DNA of 17,440 nucleotides from CAYVCP01 sp964450565 (GTDB lineage Bacteria > Patescibacteriota > Minisyncoccia > Minisyncoccales > CG1-02-41-26). Positions 1-6,241 of the stretch are shown here, in pieces. Position 1 is the stretch's first letter. The number at the start of each line of letters is the position of its first letter. The stretch lies in NCBI GenBank assembly GCA_964450565.1, contig CAYVCP010000007.1, positions 1 to 17,440 on the forward strand, read 5' to 3'. The translations under genes were made by a program, and so were the position numbers. Under the pieces are notes generated by a model that saw nothing but the letters and a program-made list of their open reading frames with translations, had not been told where the DNA came from and made no database searches.

Positions 1-440
1 CCGCTCTTTAATTTTTCTAAATTAGAAAATGTTTTTTGAGCCTTTAATTTCTTTTTGAGTAAATTTATTTCTTTTTCTTGCGAGTTGGTTTTTAGAAACA
101 AACTGTCTATTTCTTCTATTTTATTGCCTAAAAAATCAAATCGAAAAGCATTCTCTGTATTGAGGGGAAATATTTCTATAATACCTCCTTTTTGAGAGAA
201 TTCTCCCTTAGAGTCTATTTGGAAAACTTTTTCATAACCCATTTCATCTAATTTTTTCAAAACTTCAGATAGCTTAATTTTTTGATTTTTTTCCAAAATC
301 AAAGTATTGCTATCCCAAAAGTTTTGTGTTTTCTTTGAAGATTCAATATGTTGCTGGTTTTCTATAAACCAAGAAAGCTCTTTTTCTAAAAAGTAGGGGA
401 TAATAGAAACAATTAATACTTTTTTCTTCGGTAGTTTCAT
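1..440 (-). CDS. mfd: Transcription-repair coupling factor Mfd, N-terminal part (gene continues past left edge)
   Basis: Mfd is a DNA translocase that removes RNA polymerase stalled at lesions and recruits nucleotide excision repair. An uninterrupted frame of 146 codons runs from ATG at 440 to the window edge. Residues 68-92 (GYEKVF..GEFSQKGGIIEIFP) and 101-111 (FDFLGNKIEEI) match the Mfd/UvrB domain 1b pattern in which GeFsxRGGIIDIFP is followed by a FFGxEIExI strand. The last residues, FSNLEKLKSG, sit where the RNA-polymerase-interacting domain normally begins. Only about 70 residues precede the GEFS motif, against roughly 150 or more in full-length Mfd, so the first UvrB-like lobe is largely missing. 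A TAA codon lies directly before the ATG, and pth ends 35 bases upstream, so no room exists for a longer start. The pth-mfd order is the one known from Bacillus (spoVC-mfd). No SD is visible. The helicase motors are outside the window, so the assignment rests on these motifs plus synteny. Confidence 0.8.
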   Translation of the reverse strand, partial: MKLPKKKVLIVSIIPYFLEKELSWFIENQQHIESSKKTQNFWDSNTLILEKNQKIKLSEVLKKLDEMGYEKVFQIDSKGEFSQKGGIIEIFPLNTENAFRFDFLGNKIEEIDSLFLKTNSQEKEINLLKKKLKAQKTFSNLEKLKS

Positions 441-475
441 TTATGAATAATGAGAGATATAACACTCTTGAGGAA

Positions 476-985
476 TTAGAATGGAAGCATTTCTTTTATT
501 GTTTCTCTTGTTTTTTGAAGAATTAATTCTTCTTTTTTGGAAAACTTTTTTAATACAAAATCTTTAATGCTTTCAATTTTTTCTATTGGCTTTATGCCAA
601 TTCTAATCCTTTTGAATTTTTTTGTTTGAAGATCTGTAATAATAGACCTTACTCCATTATGTCCTGCTGATTCTTTGTCGTATGATAGTTTAACTTTTCC
701 GAGTTCAAGGGAAAGGTCATCGTGAATTATAAAAATATCTTCTATATTTATTTTATAGTAATCTCTAAAAGCTTTGATGGCTCTGCCAGAATTATTCATA
801 AAAGTTTGAGGCTTTAAAAGAATTATATTATTTGTTACCGAAACATCAGCATTAAATTTTTTTTCAAACTTAAATTTTGGAAAACCGTTTTCTTTTTGTA
901 TACAATCTAAAACACGAAAACCTATATTATGTCTCGTTTTCTTAAATTTTCTTTTTGGATTGCCTAATCCTATTATTAAAAACAT
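476..985 (-). CDS. pth: Peptidyl-tRNA hydrolase (Pth)
   Basis: Cytoplasmic esterase that frees tRNA from prematurely released peptidyl-tRNA. At 169 aa it is slightly shorter than E. coli Pth (193 aa), mainly at the C-terminus. Family signatures are present in order: IGLGNP at 5-10 (substrate-binding Asn9), TRHNIGF at 17-23 (catalytic His19), KPQTFMNNSG at 58-67 (Asn64), HDDL at 88-91 (catalytic Asp) and GHNGVRSI at 98-105 (Asn100). All expected active-site residues are retained. The ATG at 985 is favoured because a TATAAT box on the minus strand (994-999) lies only 8 bases before it, which would give a leaderless or nearly leaderless message. It appears to be the first gene of a pth-mfd operon and is divergent from lepB. 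Confidence 0.95.
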   Translation of the reverse strand: MFLIIGLGNPKRKFKKTRHNIGFRVLDCIQKENGFPKFKFEKKFNADVSVTNNIILLKPQTFMNNSGRAIKAFRDYYKINIEDIFIIHDDLSLELGKVKLSYDKESAGHNGVRSIITDLQTKKFKRIRIGIKPIEKIESIKDFVLKKFSKKEELILQKTRETIKEMLPF

Positions 986-993
986 ATTTGTTT

Positions 994-1022
994 ATTATAT
1001 AGTAATTTTATCTTAATAGGAA
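994..1022 (-). promoter_or_regulatory. pth promoter, leaderless type
   Basis: Reading the minus strand, a perfect TATAAT occupies 999-994 and ends 8 bases before the pth ATG (985). A -35 element 17 bases upstream (about 1022-1017, TTCCTA) is weak. A start site about 7 bases after the -10 would fall within two bases of the initiation codon. The 80-base divergent gap between pth and lepB holds both promoters back to back. Confidence 0.6.
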
Positions 1023-1030
1023 AGAAAAGT

Positions 1031-1059
1031 TTGCTTCAAGAGCCAATATCTGTTATTAT
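1031..1059 (+). promoter_or_regulatory. lepB operon promoter, leaderless type with extended -10
   Basis: TTGCTT at 1031-1036, a 17-base spacer, then TATTAT at 1054-1059 preceded by the extended -10 dinucleotide TG at 1051-1052. Only 6 bases separate the -10 from the ATG of lepB (1066), so the expected first transcribed base is the A of the ATG itself. The same TTGCTT-17-TATTAT layout, including the TG, is found before ybeY. Confidence 0.7.
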
Positions 1060-1065
1060 AACAAT

Positions 1066-1626
1066 ATGAAATTTAAGGGATTTTTTAGTTTTTTTTGGGA
1101 AATAGCACAAATTGTTATTGTTGCTTTGGTTATAGTTTTACCGATTAGATATTTTGTTTTTCAACCGTTTATTGTAAGAGGAGCTTCTATGGAGCCTAAC
1201 TTTCATAATGGAGATTATCTGATTGTTGACGAATTAAGCTACAGGTTTAGAGAGCCAGAAAGAGGGGATATAATCGTTTTTAAGTATCCACAGGATCCCT
1301 CACAACGTTTCATTAAAAGGGTCTTGGGTTTGCCTGGTGAGCAATTAGAACTGAGTAATGGCAAAATTACTATCACAAAAGAGAACGGAGAAAGTATAAT
1401 TTTATCGGAATCTGATTATTTAGATAATGTTACAGCTGGTGATGGTTTGGGAGAAAAAAGGATGGTTCTAGACAACGATGAGTATTTTGTTTTGGGAGAT
1501 AATAGGGGACACTCTTATGACTCGAGAAGGTGGGGGGCTTTAGTAAAGGATGATATTATAGGGAGAACACTTTTTAGAGCTTGGCCTTTGGATGACATTA
1601 CTTTGTTTGGGAATCCAGAATATTAA
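1066..1626 (+). CDS. lepB: Signal peptidase I
   Basis: Membrane-bound serine/lysine protease that removes signal peptides from exported proteins on the outer face of the cytoplasmic membrane. The 186-aa protein has one N-terminal membrane segment (about residues 10-32), then the S26 boxes: GASMEPN at 39-45 with nucleophile Ser41, RGDIIVF at 66-72, KRVLGLPGE at 84-92 with general base Lys84, and GDNRGHSYDSR at 144-154. All catalytic residues are present and the length is normal for a Gram-positive-type enzyme. It is the first gene of lepB-hisS-HIT-rpsU and starts at the predicted transcription start. The large secreted protein at the right end of the window is the kind of substrate such an enzyme would process, though a direct link is only inferred. 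Confidence 0.95.
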   Translation: MKFKGFFSFFWEIAQIVIVALVIVLPIRYFVFQPFIVRGASMEPNFHNGDYLIVDELSYRFREPERGDIIVFKYPQDPSQRFIKRVLGLPGEQLELSNGKITITKENGESIILSESDYLDNVTAGDGLGEKRMVLDNDEYFVLGDNRGHSYDSRRWGALVKDDIIGRTLFRAWPLDDITLFGNPEY

Positions 1627-1632
1627 TAATAT

Positions 1633-2901
1633 ATGGCAAAATATCAAACAGCAACAGGAATGAGAGATCTTTTTAAAGAAGATTTTGATTTTTTGAATAA
1701 AGCGAATAAAATAGCAGAAAAAATAGCTGATTTTTATGGGTTTGATAAGATTGAAACTCCTGTTCTAGAATATTCTGAGATATTTGAAAAAGGCACAGGG
1801 ATGTTTACCGATATTGTGGAGAAAGAAATGTATTCTTTGAGAACAAAAGGTGGTGATAGGTTGACCCTAAGGCCTGAAATTACTCCTGGCGTTGTTAGAG
1901 CTTATATTCAAAATGGTATGCAAGCCCTTCCTAAGCCAGTAAATCTTTGGTATTTTAGTTCTTGTTTTCGCCATGAAAGACCTCAGTTAGGAAGATATAG
2001 GCAATTTAATCAAATAGGGTTTGAGAGTTATGGGATTTCTGATCCCATTGTTGATGCAATTACTATTCAAATTTTTTATGATATCTTGCAATCATTAGGC
2101 ATTAAAGACTTATTGATTGAAGTCAATTGTATTGGTTGTGTTGATTGTAGGGCTAATTTCAGAAAAGCATTATTGGGTTATCTAAAGAGTAAACAGTCTT
2201 CTTTATGTGTGACTTGTAAAAAAAGGATGAAAAAGAATCCTTTGAGAATTTTAGACTGTAAAGAAGAAAAATGTGAAAGGGTTAGGAAGTCAGCTCCTCA
2301 AATTTTAGATTATTTATGTAAGGATTGTCATGATCACTTCAAAGGTTTATTAGAATTTTTAGACGAGTTAGGACTCCCTTATAATTTAAATTCTTGTTTA
2401 GTAAGGGGATTAGATTATTATACAAAGACAGTTTTTGAGATTTTTCAAAATACACAAGAAGGGAAATCTCAAGGAGCTTTAGCTGGAGGAGGAAGGTATG
2501 ACAATTTAGTTAAATTATTAGGAGGTAAAGAGACTCCTGCATGTGGCGGTGCTTTGGGTGTTGATAGGGTTGCTAATTTATTAAAAGATAAAAATTCTGT
2601 CCATGTAAAAAAAAGAAAGGTTGATATCTTTTTGGCTCAAGTTGGGGAACTGTCAAAAAGAAAGGGTTTGAAATTATTTAAAGAGTTTTTTGGTTCTTCT
2701 GTTAAAGTAGCTACAGCTTTACATAAAGATTCTTTAACTTCTCAATTAAAATTAGCAGATAGACTCGGAGCTAAATACAGTTTGATTTTAGGACAAAAAG
2801 AGTCTTTGGATGGCAATATCATTGTCAGAGAAATGAAAACAGGAAAACAAAGAATAGTGGCTTTAGATAAGATTGTCGGAGAAATGAAAAAGAAAGTATG
2901 A
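1633..2901 (+). CDS. hisS: Histidyl-tRNA synthetase
   Basis: Class II aminoacyl-tRNA synthetase that charges tRNA-His. The 422-aa protein has a usual length. Motif 2 lies at about 106-132 (FSSCFRHERPQLGRYRQFNQ), the histidine-specific segments at 258-264 (RGLDYYT) and 284-293 (LAGGGRYDNL), and motif 3 at about 305-314 (GGALGVDRVA). The C-terminal anticodon-binding domain spans about 328-420. Between motif 2 and the histidine-specific segment there is an insertion rich in cysteine (Cys166, 169, 172, 192, 195, 209, 214, 229, 232). It contains CxxC pairs typical of one bacterial HisRS subfamily and possibly binds zinc. It begins 6 bases after lepB, with no SD and with A/T-only sequence before the ATG, and it overlaps the next gene by ATGA. 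Confidence 0.95.
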   Translation: MAKYQTATGMRDLFKEDFDFLNKANKIAEKIADFYGFDKIETPVLEYSEIFEKGTGMFTDIVEKEMYSLRTKGGDRLTLRPEITPGVVRAYIQNGMQALPKPVNLWYFSSCFRHERPQLGRYRQFNQIGFESYGISDPIVDAITIQIFYDILQSLGIKDLLIEVNCIGCVDCRANFRKALLGYLKSKQSSLCVTCKKRMKKNPLRILDCKEEKCERVRKSAPQILDYLCKDCHDHFKGLLEFLDELGLPYNLNSCLVRGLDYYTKTVFEIFQNTQEGKSQGALAGGGRYDNLVKLLGGKETPACGGALGVDRVANLLKDKNSVHVKKRKVDIFLAQVGELSKRKGLKLFKEFFGSSVKVATALHKDSLTSQLKLADRLGAKYSLILGQKESLDGNIIVREMKTGKQRIVALDKIVGEMKKKV

Positions 2902-3224
2902 CAGATTGTATTTTTTGTAAAATTGTGAATAAAGAGATTAACTCTGATATTGTTGACGAAGATGATTCGGTAATTATTTTTAAAGATACTAATCCAAAAG
3001 CAGAAATTCATTTATTAATTGTACCCAAAGAACACATAGAATCTATTCAGTCTAATGGATCGGAAAAGGTAGCTGAGAAATTAATTTTAAAAGCCAAGCA
3101 AATAGCAAAGGAAAAAGGTTTAGAGGGATATAGGTTGGTTTTTAACGTAGGCAAAGAGGGCGGACAAACTGTTAACCACCTGCATTTACATTTTCTAGCA
3201 GGAAAGAACCAGTTGACAGCATAG
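2898..3224 (+). CDS. HIT-family (HINT-like) nucleotide-binding hydrolase
   Basis: Histidine-triad protein of 108 aa, likely a nucleoside phosphoramidase or AMP-lysine hydrolase like bacterial HinT. The catalytic triad motif HLHLHFL is at 94-100 with the nucleophilic His96. The N-terminal CxxC (Cys4, Cys7) of HINT proteins is present and may bind zinc with nearby histidines. The GKEGGQTVNHLHLH stretch is characteristic. The protein ends just after the triad (AGKNQLTA), a little shorter than E. coli HinT. The start overlaps the hisS stop as ATGA, so translation is probably coupled. The last codons also contain the -35 box of the rpsU promoter. Confidence 0.92.
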   Translation: MTDCIFCKIVNKEINSDIVDEDDSVIIFKDTNPKAEIHLLIVPKEHIESIQSNGSEKVAEKLILKAKQIAKEKGLEGYRLVFNVGKEGGQTVNHLHLHFLAGKNQLTA

Positions 3225-3240
3225 ATTTAATAAGTAATAT
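3213..3240 (+). promoter_or_regulatory. rpsU promoter inside the end of the HIT gene
   Basis: A perfect TTGACA (3213-3218) lies in the last codons of the HIT gene. A 16-base spacer follows, then TAATAT at 3235-3240, ending 7 bases before the rpsU ATG at 3248. This predicts leaderless rpsU mRNA and allows bS21 to be made separately from the upstream operon. Confidence 0.65.
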
Positions 3241-3247
3241 ATTTAAT

Positions 3248-3478
3248 ATGCCACTTAAAGTAGAAAAACAAGGGAAAGAATCTTCTCAAGGTATTGTAAG
3301 GAGGTTCACTTTAAAACTTAGAAAAAGCGGTGTTTTGTATGAGGCAAGAAAAAGAAGGTTTAAAACAAAACCAAAAACAGGGCAATTGAAAAAACGATCT
3401 GCTCTAAGAAGAGAAAAGAAAAAACAGGAATATTTCGAAGCAAAAAAAATGGGAAAAATAAAGGGATATAAAAAATAA
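3248..3478 (+). CDS. rpsU: 30S ribosomal protein bS21
   Basis: Small, very basic ribosomal protein of 76 aa that sits near the 3' end of 16S rRNA on the 30S platform and influences initiation. The core pattern (I/V)xRRFxxxxxKxGVLxExRxRxFxxKP is at about 16-42, followed by a lysine/arginine-rich tail. This matches bS21 and its length. It has no SD; a consensus promoter ends 7 bases before the ATG. An AAGGAGGTT stretch (3298-3306) lies inside the coding region, where it would be an obstacle in a cell that depended on SD recognition. A terminator follows immediately. Confidence 0.92.
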   Translation: MPLKVEKQGKESSQGIVRRFTLKLRKSGVLYEARKRRFKTKPKTGQLKKRSALRREKKKQEYFEAKKMGKIKGYKK

Positions 3479-3482
3479 GAAG

Positions 3483-3503
3483 CAGGGCGAAAGCCCTGTT
3501 TTT
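3483..3503 (+). terminator. Rho-independent terminator after rpsU
   Basis: CAGGGC (3483-3488) pairs perfectly with GCCCTG (3493-3498) across a GAAA tetraloop, followed by five T (3499-3503). It begins 5 bases after the rpsU stop and closes lepB-hisS-HIT-rpsU. Confidence 0.92.
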
Positions 3504-3569
3504 AAGTTCATTGCTATAACTTTTTTATAATTTCATCAATTGATTTTAGTTATTTTTTATTTCCCCCAA

Positions 3570-3598
3570 TTGCTTTACAGTTTTTCTTTTGTTATTAT
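3570..3598 (+). promoter_or_regulatory. ybeY-ftsA-ftsZ promoter, leaderless type with extended -10
   Basis: TTGCTT at 3570-3575, a 17-base spacer, then TATTAT at 3593-3598 preceded by TG at 3590-3591. The -10 ends 8 bases before the ybeY ATG (3607). It is the same element, with the same spacing, as the lepB promoter. An overlapping alternative is TTTACA (3574-3579) with TATAAA (3596-3601). Confidence 0.65.
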
Positions 3599-3606
3599 AA
3601 AAAAAC

Positions 3607-4050
3607 ATGATTGAAATAAATAACTTGACAGAAAGCAAGATTGATTTTGATATAATCAAGAAAATAGTGGAAAAAGTTTTAACAGGAGAGGGATTTTCAG
3701 AAACCGCTGAATTATCTATTGCTTTTGTGGGTTCTGGCAGAATGAGAAAGTTAAATAAAACTTATAGAAAAAAAAATAGAGTAACAGATGTCTTATCTTT
3801 TTCAGAAAAGACTATACCTCTTGGAAAATTAAAGATTGGTGAGATAGAAAAGATCCAGGGTTTTGGAGAAATGGTTATTTGTCCTAAACAAATTCAAAAG
3901 AATGCTAAAGAATTTAACACTTCTTTTGGAGGCGAATTGAAGAAAGTTGTTATCCATGGAGTCTTGCATCTTTTAGGCTATGAGCATGAACAAGAAGAAA
4001 ACGAAGCTAAAAAGATGCATAAAAAAGAAATTCAATATTTGAATTCATGA
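3607..4050 (+). CDS. ybeY: Endoribonuclease YbeY (rRNA maturation factor)
   Basis: Single-strand-specific metal-dependent endoribonuclease needed for 16S rRNA 3'-end maturation and ribosome quality control. The 147-aa protein has the signature HGVLHLLGYEH at 117-127, with the zinc ligands His117, His121 and His127, and the upstream conserved block RVTDVLSFSE at 58-67. The length is typical. It heads an operon with ftsA (ATGA overlap) and ftsZ, so ribosome maturation and division genes are expressed together. The start has no SD but sits 8 bases after a -10 box. Confidence 0.93.
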   Translation: MIEINNLTESKIDFDIIKKIVEKVLTGEGFSETAELSIAFVGSGRMRKLNKTYRKKNRVTDVLSFSEKTIPLGKLKIGEIEKIQGFGEMVICPKQIQKNAKEFNTSFGGELKKVVIHGVLHLLGYEHEQEENEAKKMHKKEIQYLNS

Positions 4051-5255
4051 AATCAATAACGCTTACAGCTTTAGATATAGGGTCTGGATCAATAAAGGGT
4101 CTTTGTGTTCAAAAAGACCTTAAATCAGGCATAATTGAAACGCTATCTCAGGTTGAGCTTCCTAGTTTTGGAGTAAGAAATGGGGAGGTGGTTAAGGTTG
4201 ACGATGTTGCTCAAATAGTAGCAAAAGTTAAGTTTGAATTAGAAGAAAAAGCAGATTGCAAGATAAAAGAAGTGGGGATTAATATTGAGGGTAATCATCT
4301 TTTTTCTCTTAGTTCTTCAGGGGTTGTTTCTGTTTCAAGGGCTGATCAAAAAATATCAAGGGAAGATATTCAGAGAGTTTTGCGAGCTGCTTCTGCTGTT
4401 AACTTGCCAAATAACAAAAGGATTATAGATACTTTTTCTAAGGAATTTACGATAGATGGAGAGGTTGTCAAAGAGGTATTGGGATTAAATGGCATAAGAT
4501 TGGAAGCTAAGGTTCGTTTAGCTGGTGTTTTTACACCTGTTTTTGATAATTTAGAAAAAGCAGTTTCTCAAGCAGGTATTAGTGCTTCTGATATCATTCT
4601 AGGACCCTTAGCTACAGCAAAAGCTGTTTTGACTCAAGAGCAGAAAGAACTTGGAGTTGTGGTAGTTGATATTGGTTTTGGTACTACTTCGGTTGCTGTC
4701 TTTGAAAAAGGAGAAATGATTGATTTTATTATTTTTCCTATTGGTTCTTCAAATATTACAAATGATATTGCGATTGGATTGAGAACAGAAATTAAAACAG
4801 CAGAAAAAATTAAAAAAGATTACGGTACTTTAAAATTGACAAAAAAGAATAATCGAGAAAAAATAAAAGTTCTAGACAAATCCTTAGAATTTTCTTTTAG
4901 TTTTTTGCATAAAGTTATTGAGTCAAGGGTAAATGAGATCTTTAACGAAGTTCAAAAGAATTTAAAGAAAATGGCAGGAGCAGAGCCATTGCCTGCTGGT
5001 TTGATAATAACAGGAGGGGGCTCTAAGATGCCAGGTATTGTTGAGTTTGCCAAACAAAAATTTAAATTACCATGTAGAATTGGTAATATCAAAGATATAA
5101 AAGGAGTTGATAATGAAACTTTTACAACCGTTGTTGGTGTTATTATGAGTATGATAGATGCAGAAGGAAAGATTGAAGAAATAGATTTTTCTCATCATCA
5201 TTCTTCTAGTTTCAAAAAGACAATTTCAAAAGTTTTTAAATTATTTTTACCATGA
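4047..5255 (+). CDS. ftsA: Cell division protein FtsA
   Basis: Actin-like ATPase that tethers FtsZ filaments to the membrane and recruits the divisome. The 402-aa protein has the actin-fold phosphate-1 loop at 8-16 (ALDIGSGSI), phosphate-2 at about 207-214 (VDIGFGTTS) and the adenosine motif LIITGGGSKMPGI at 319-331. An intervening FtsA-specific 1C subdomain covers about 80-160. The C-terminus (SSSFKKTISKVFKLFLP) forms a plausible amphipathic membrane-targeting helix, as in other FtsA proteins. It overlaps ybeY and ftsZ by ATGA on both sides, which implies translational coupling. Its usual docking site on FtsZ, the conserved C-terminal peptide, is missing from the FtsZ encoded next door. Confidence 0.93.
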   Translation: MKSITLTALDIGSGSIKGLCVQKDLKSGIIETLSQVELPSFGVRNGEVVKVDDVAQIVAKVKFELEEKADCKIKEVGINIEGNHLFSLSSSGVVSVSRADQKISREDIQRVLRAASAVNLPNNKRIIDTFSKEFTIDGEVVKEVLGLNGIRLEAKVRLAGVFTPVFDNLEKAVSQAGISASDIILGPLATAKAVLTQEQKELGVVVVDIGFGTTSVAVFEKGEMIDFIIFPIGSSNITNDIAIGLRTEIKTAEKIKKDYGTLKLTKKNNREKIKVLDKSLEFSFSFLHKVIESRVNEIFNEVQKNLKKMAGAEPLPAGLIITGGGSKMPGIVEFAKQKFKLPCRIGNIKDIKGVDNETFTTVVGVIMSMIDAEGKIEEIDFSHHHSSSFKKTISKVFKLFLP

Positions 5256-6184
5256 AAAATATACCCAAAATAAAAGTTGTTGGGATTGGGGGGTCTGGGG
5301 TAAATGCTGTCTCTCGTATGGCTAAAGAGTCAATTTCTTCAGTAGAATTAATTGCTGTCAATACTGACGCTCAAACCCTAAAGACGGGGTTGCCAATTAA
5401 GAATATTTTGGTAGGAAAAAAGACCACAGAAGGTCTTGGTACGGGTATGGATGTAAAATTAGGAGAAAAAGCAGCTAGGGAGAATTATGAAGAGCTTAAA
5501 GAAGCCTTAATTGGAGCAGAATTAATATTTTTAACTTGTGGGTTGGGTGGTGGTTCTGGAACAAGCGGAATTGCTGTTTTGGGAGAAATTGCCAAATCAT
5601 TAGGTATCCCAACAATAGCAGTGTGTACTTTACCTTTTAGTTTTGAAGGGGCTCAAAGAAAGAATATTGCTAATTGGGGTTTGAGAAATTTAAAAGGAAA
5701 AGTTGATACTTATTTAATTATTCAAAATGATAAACTTTTACAACTTGTGAGTCCGAACGCAACCATTGGAAATGCTTTTTGGGTTTGTGACGGTATTTTA
5801 CGAGAAGCTGTGAAGGGAATTTCAGATTTAGTTTCGTTGCCAGGTGTCATTAGTGTTGATTTCGCTGATCTTAAAGGCATTTTAAAGAGTTCTGGGAGAG
5901 CATTTTTGGGAATTGGAAGGGCTAAAGGAGAAAAAAGAGCTGTTTCAGCCGCTTATTCCGCACTGCAGTCTCCTTTACTTGATTTTTCCATTAAAGATTC
6001 AGAAGGTGTTTTATTGAACATAGCAGGAACAGATGATTTGTCTTTGAATGAAGTAAATTTAGCTGCTTCTGCGATTAAAAAACAAACTAAACCAGGAACA
6101 AGAATAATTTTTGGTGTTTCCGAAGACTCTTCTCTAGAAAAAGGAGAAATGAAGGTTATTTTGATAGCAACTTCAAAAAATTAA
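5252..6184 (+). CDS. ftsZ: Cell division GTPase FtsZ, tail-less variant
   Basis: Tubulin homologue that forms the division ring. The 310-aa protein covers only the globular domain. N-terminal VVGIGGSGVNAVSRM is at 9-23, the GTP-binding tubulin signature at 96-106, LPFSFEGAQR at 127-136, and the C-terminal half with SPLLD at 240-244. It ends at VILIATSKN, where other FtsZ proteins go on to a linker and a conserved C-terminal peptide that binds FtsA, ZipA or SepF. Two core motifs deviate: the signature reads GGGSGTSG rather than GGGTGTG, and the T7 loop reads GVISVDFAD (198-206) with Ser201 where catalytic Asn is expected (E. coli Asn207). Asp203 and Asp206 are kept. The gene starts by ATGA overlap with ftsA. 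It is clearly FtsZ; whether it hydrolyses GTP normally, or works beside another FtsZ, cannot be told here. Confidence 0.9.
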   Translation: MKNIPKIKVVGIGGSGVNAVSRMAKESISSVELIAVNTDAQTLKTGLPIKNILVGKKTTEGLGTGMDVKLGEKAARENYEELKEALIGAELIFLTCGLGGGSGTSGIAVLGEIAKSLGIPTIAVCTLPFSFEGAQRKNIANWGLRNLKGKVDTYLIIQNDKLLQLVSPNATIGNAFWVCDGILREAVKGISDLVSLPGVISVDFADLKGILKSSGRAFLGIGRAKGEKRAVSAAYSALQSPLLDFSIKDSEGVLLNIAGTDDLSLNEVNLAASAIKKQTKPGTRIIFGVSEDSSLEKGEMKVILIATSKN

Positions 6185-6188
6185 GAGG

Positions 6189-6197
6189 TTATCCACA
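6189..6197 (+). promoter_or_regulatory. DnaA-box-like 9-mer upstream of nrdD
   Basis: TTATCCACA matches the classical DnaA box TTATNCACA at all positions and lies in the 57-base gap between ftsZ and nrdD, about 25 bases upstream of the nrdD -10 box. In E. coli DnaA regulates the aerobic reductase operon nrdAB, so a regulatory role is plausible. A single box can occur by chance, and none of its neighbours forms a second box. Confidence 0.35.
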
Positions 6198-6221
6198 GTA
6201 TCTTTTTTTATTTTTTTTATA

Positions 6222-6227
6222 TATAAT
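6222..6227 (+). promoter_or_regulatory. nrdD -10 box
   Basis: A perfect TATAAT lies in the A/T-rich gap, 14 bases before the nrdD ATG (6242), which would give a leader of only about 8 nt. No good -35 hexamer is seen at 16-18 bases. There is no SD between it and the ATG. Confidence 0.5.
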
Positions 6228-6241
6228 GAATTTACTGAATT

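Noticed and set aside
2166..2362. Cysteine-rich block in hisS as a novel zinc insertion
   Set aside because: The CxxC-rich segment with NPLRILDCK is a known feature of one bacterial HisRS subfamily, so it is not unusual.
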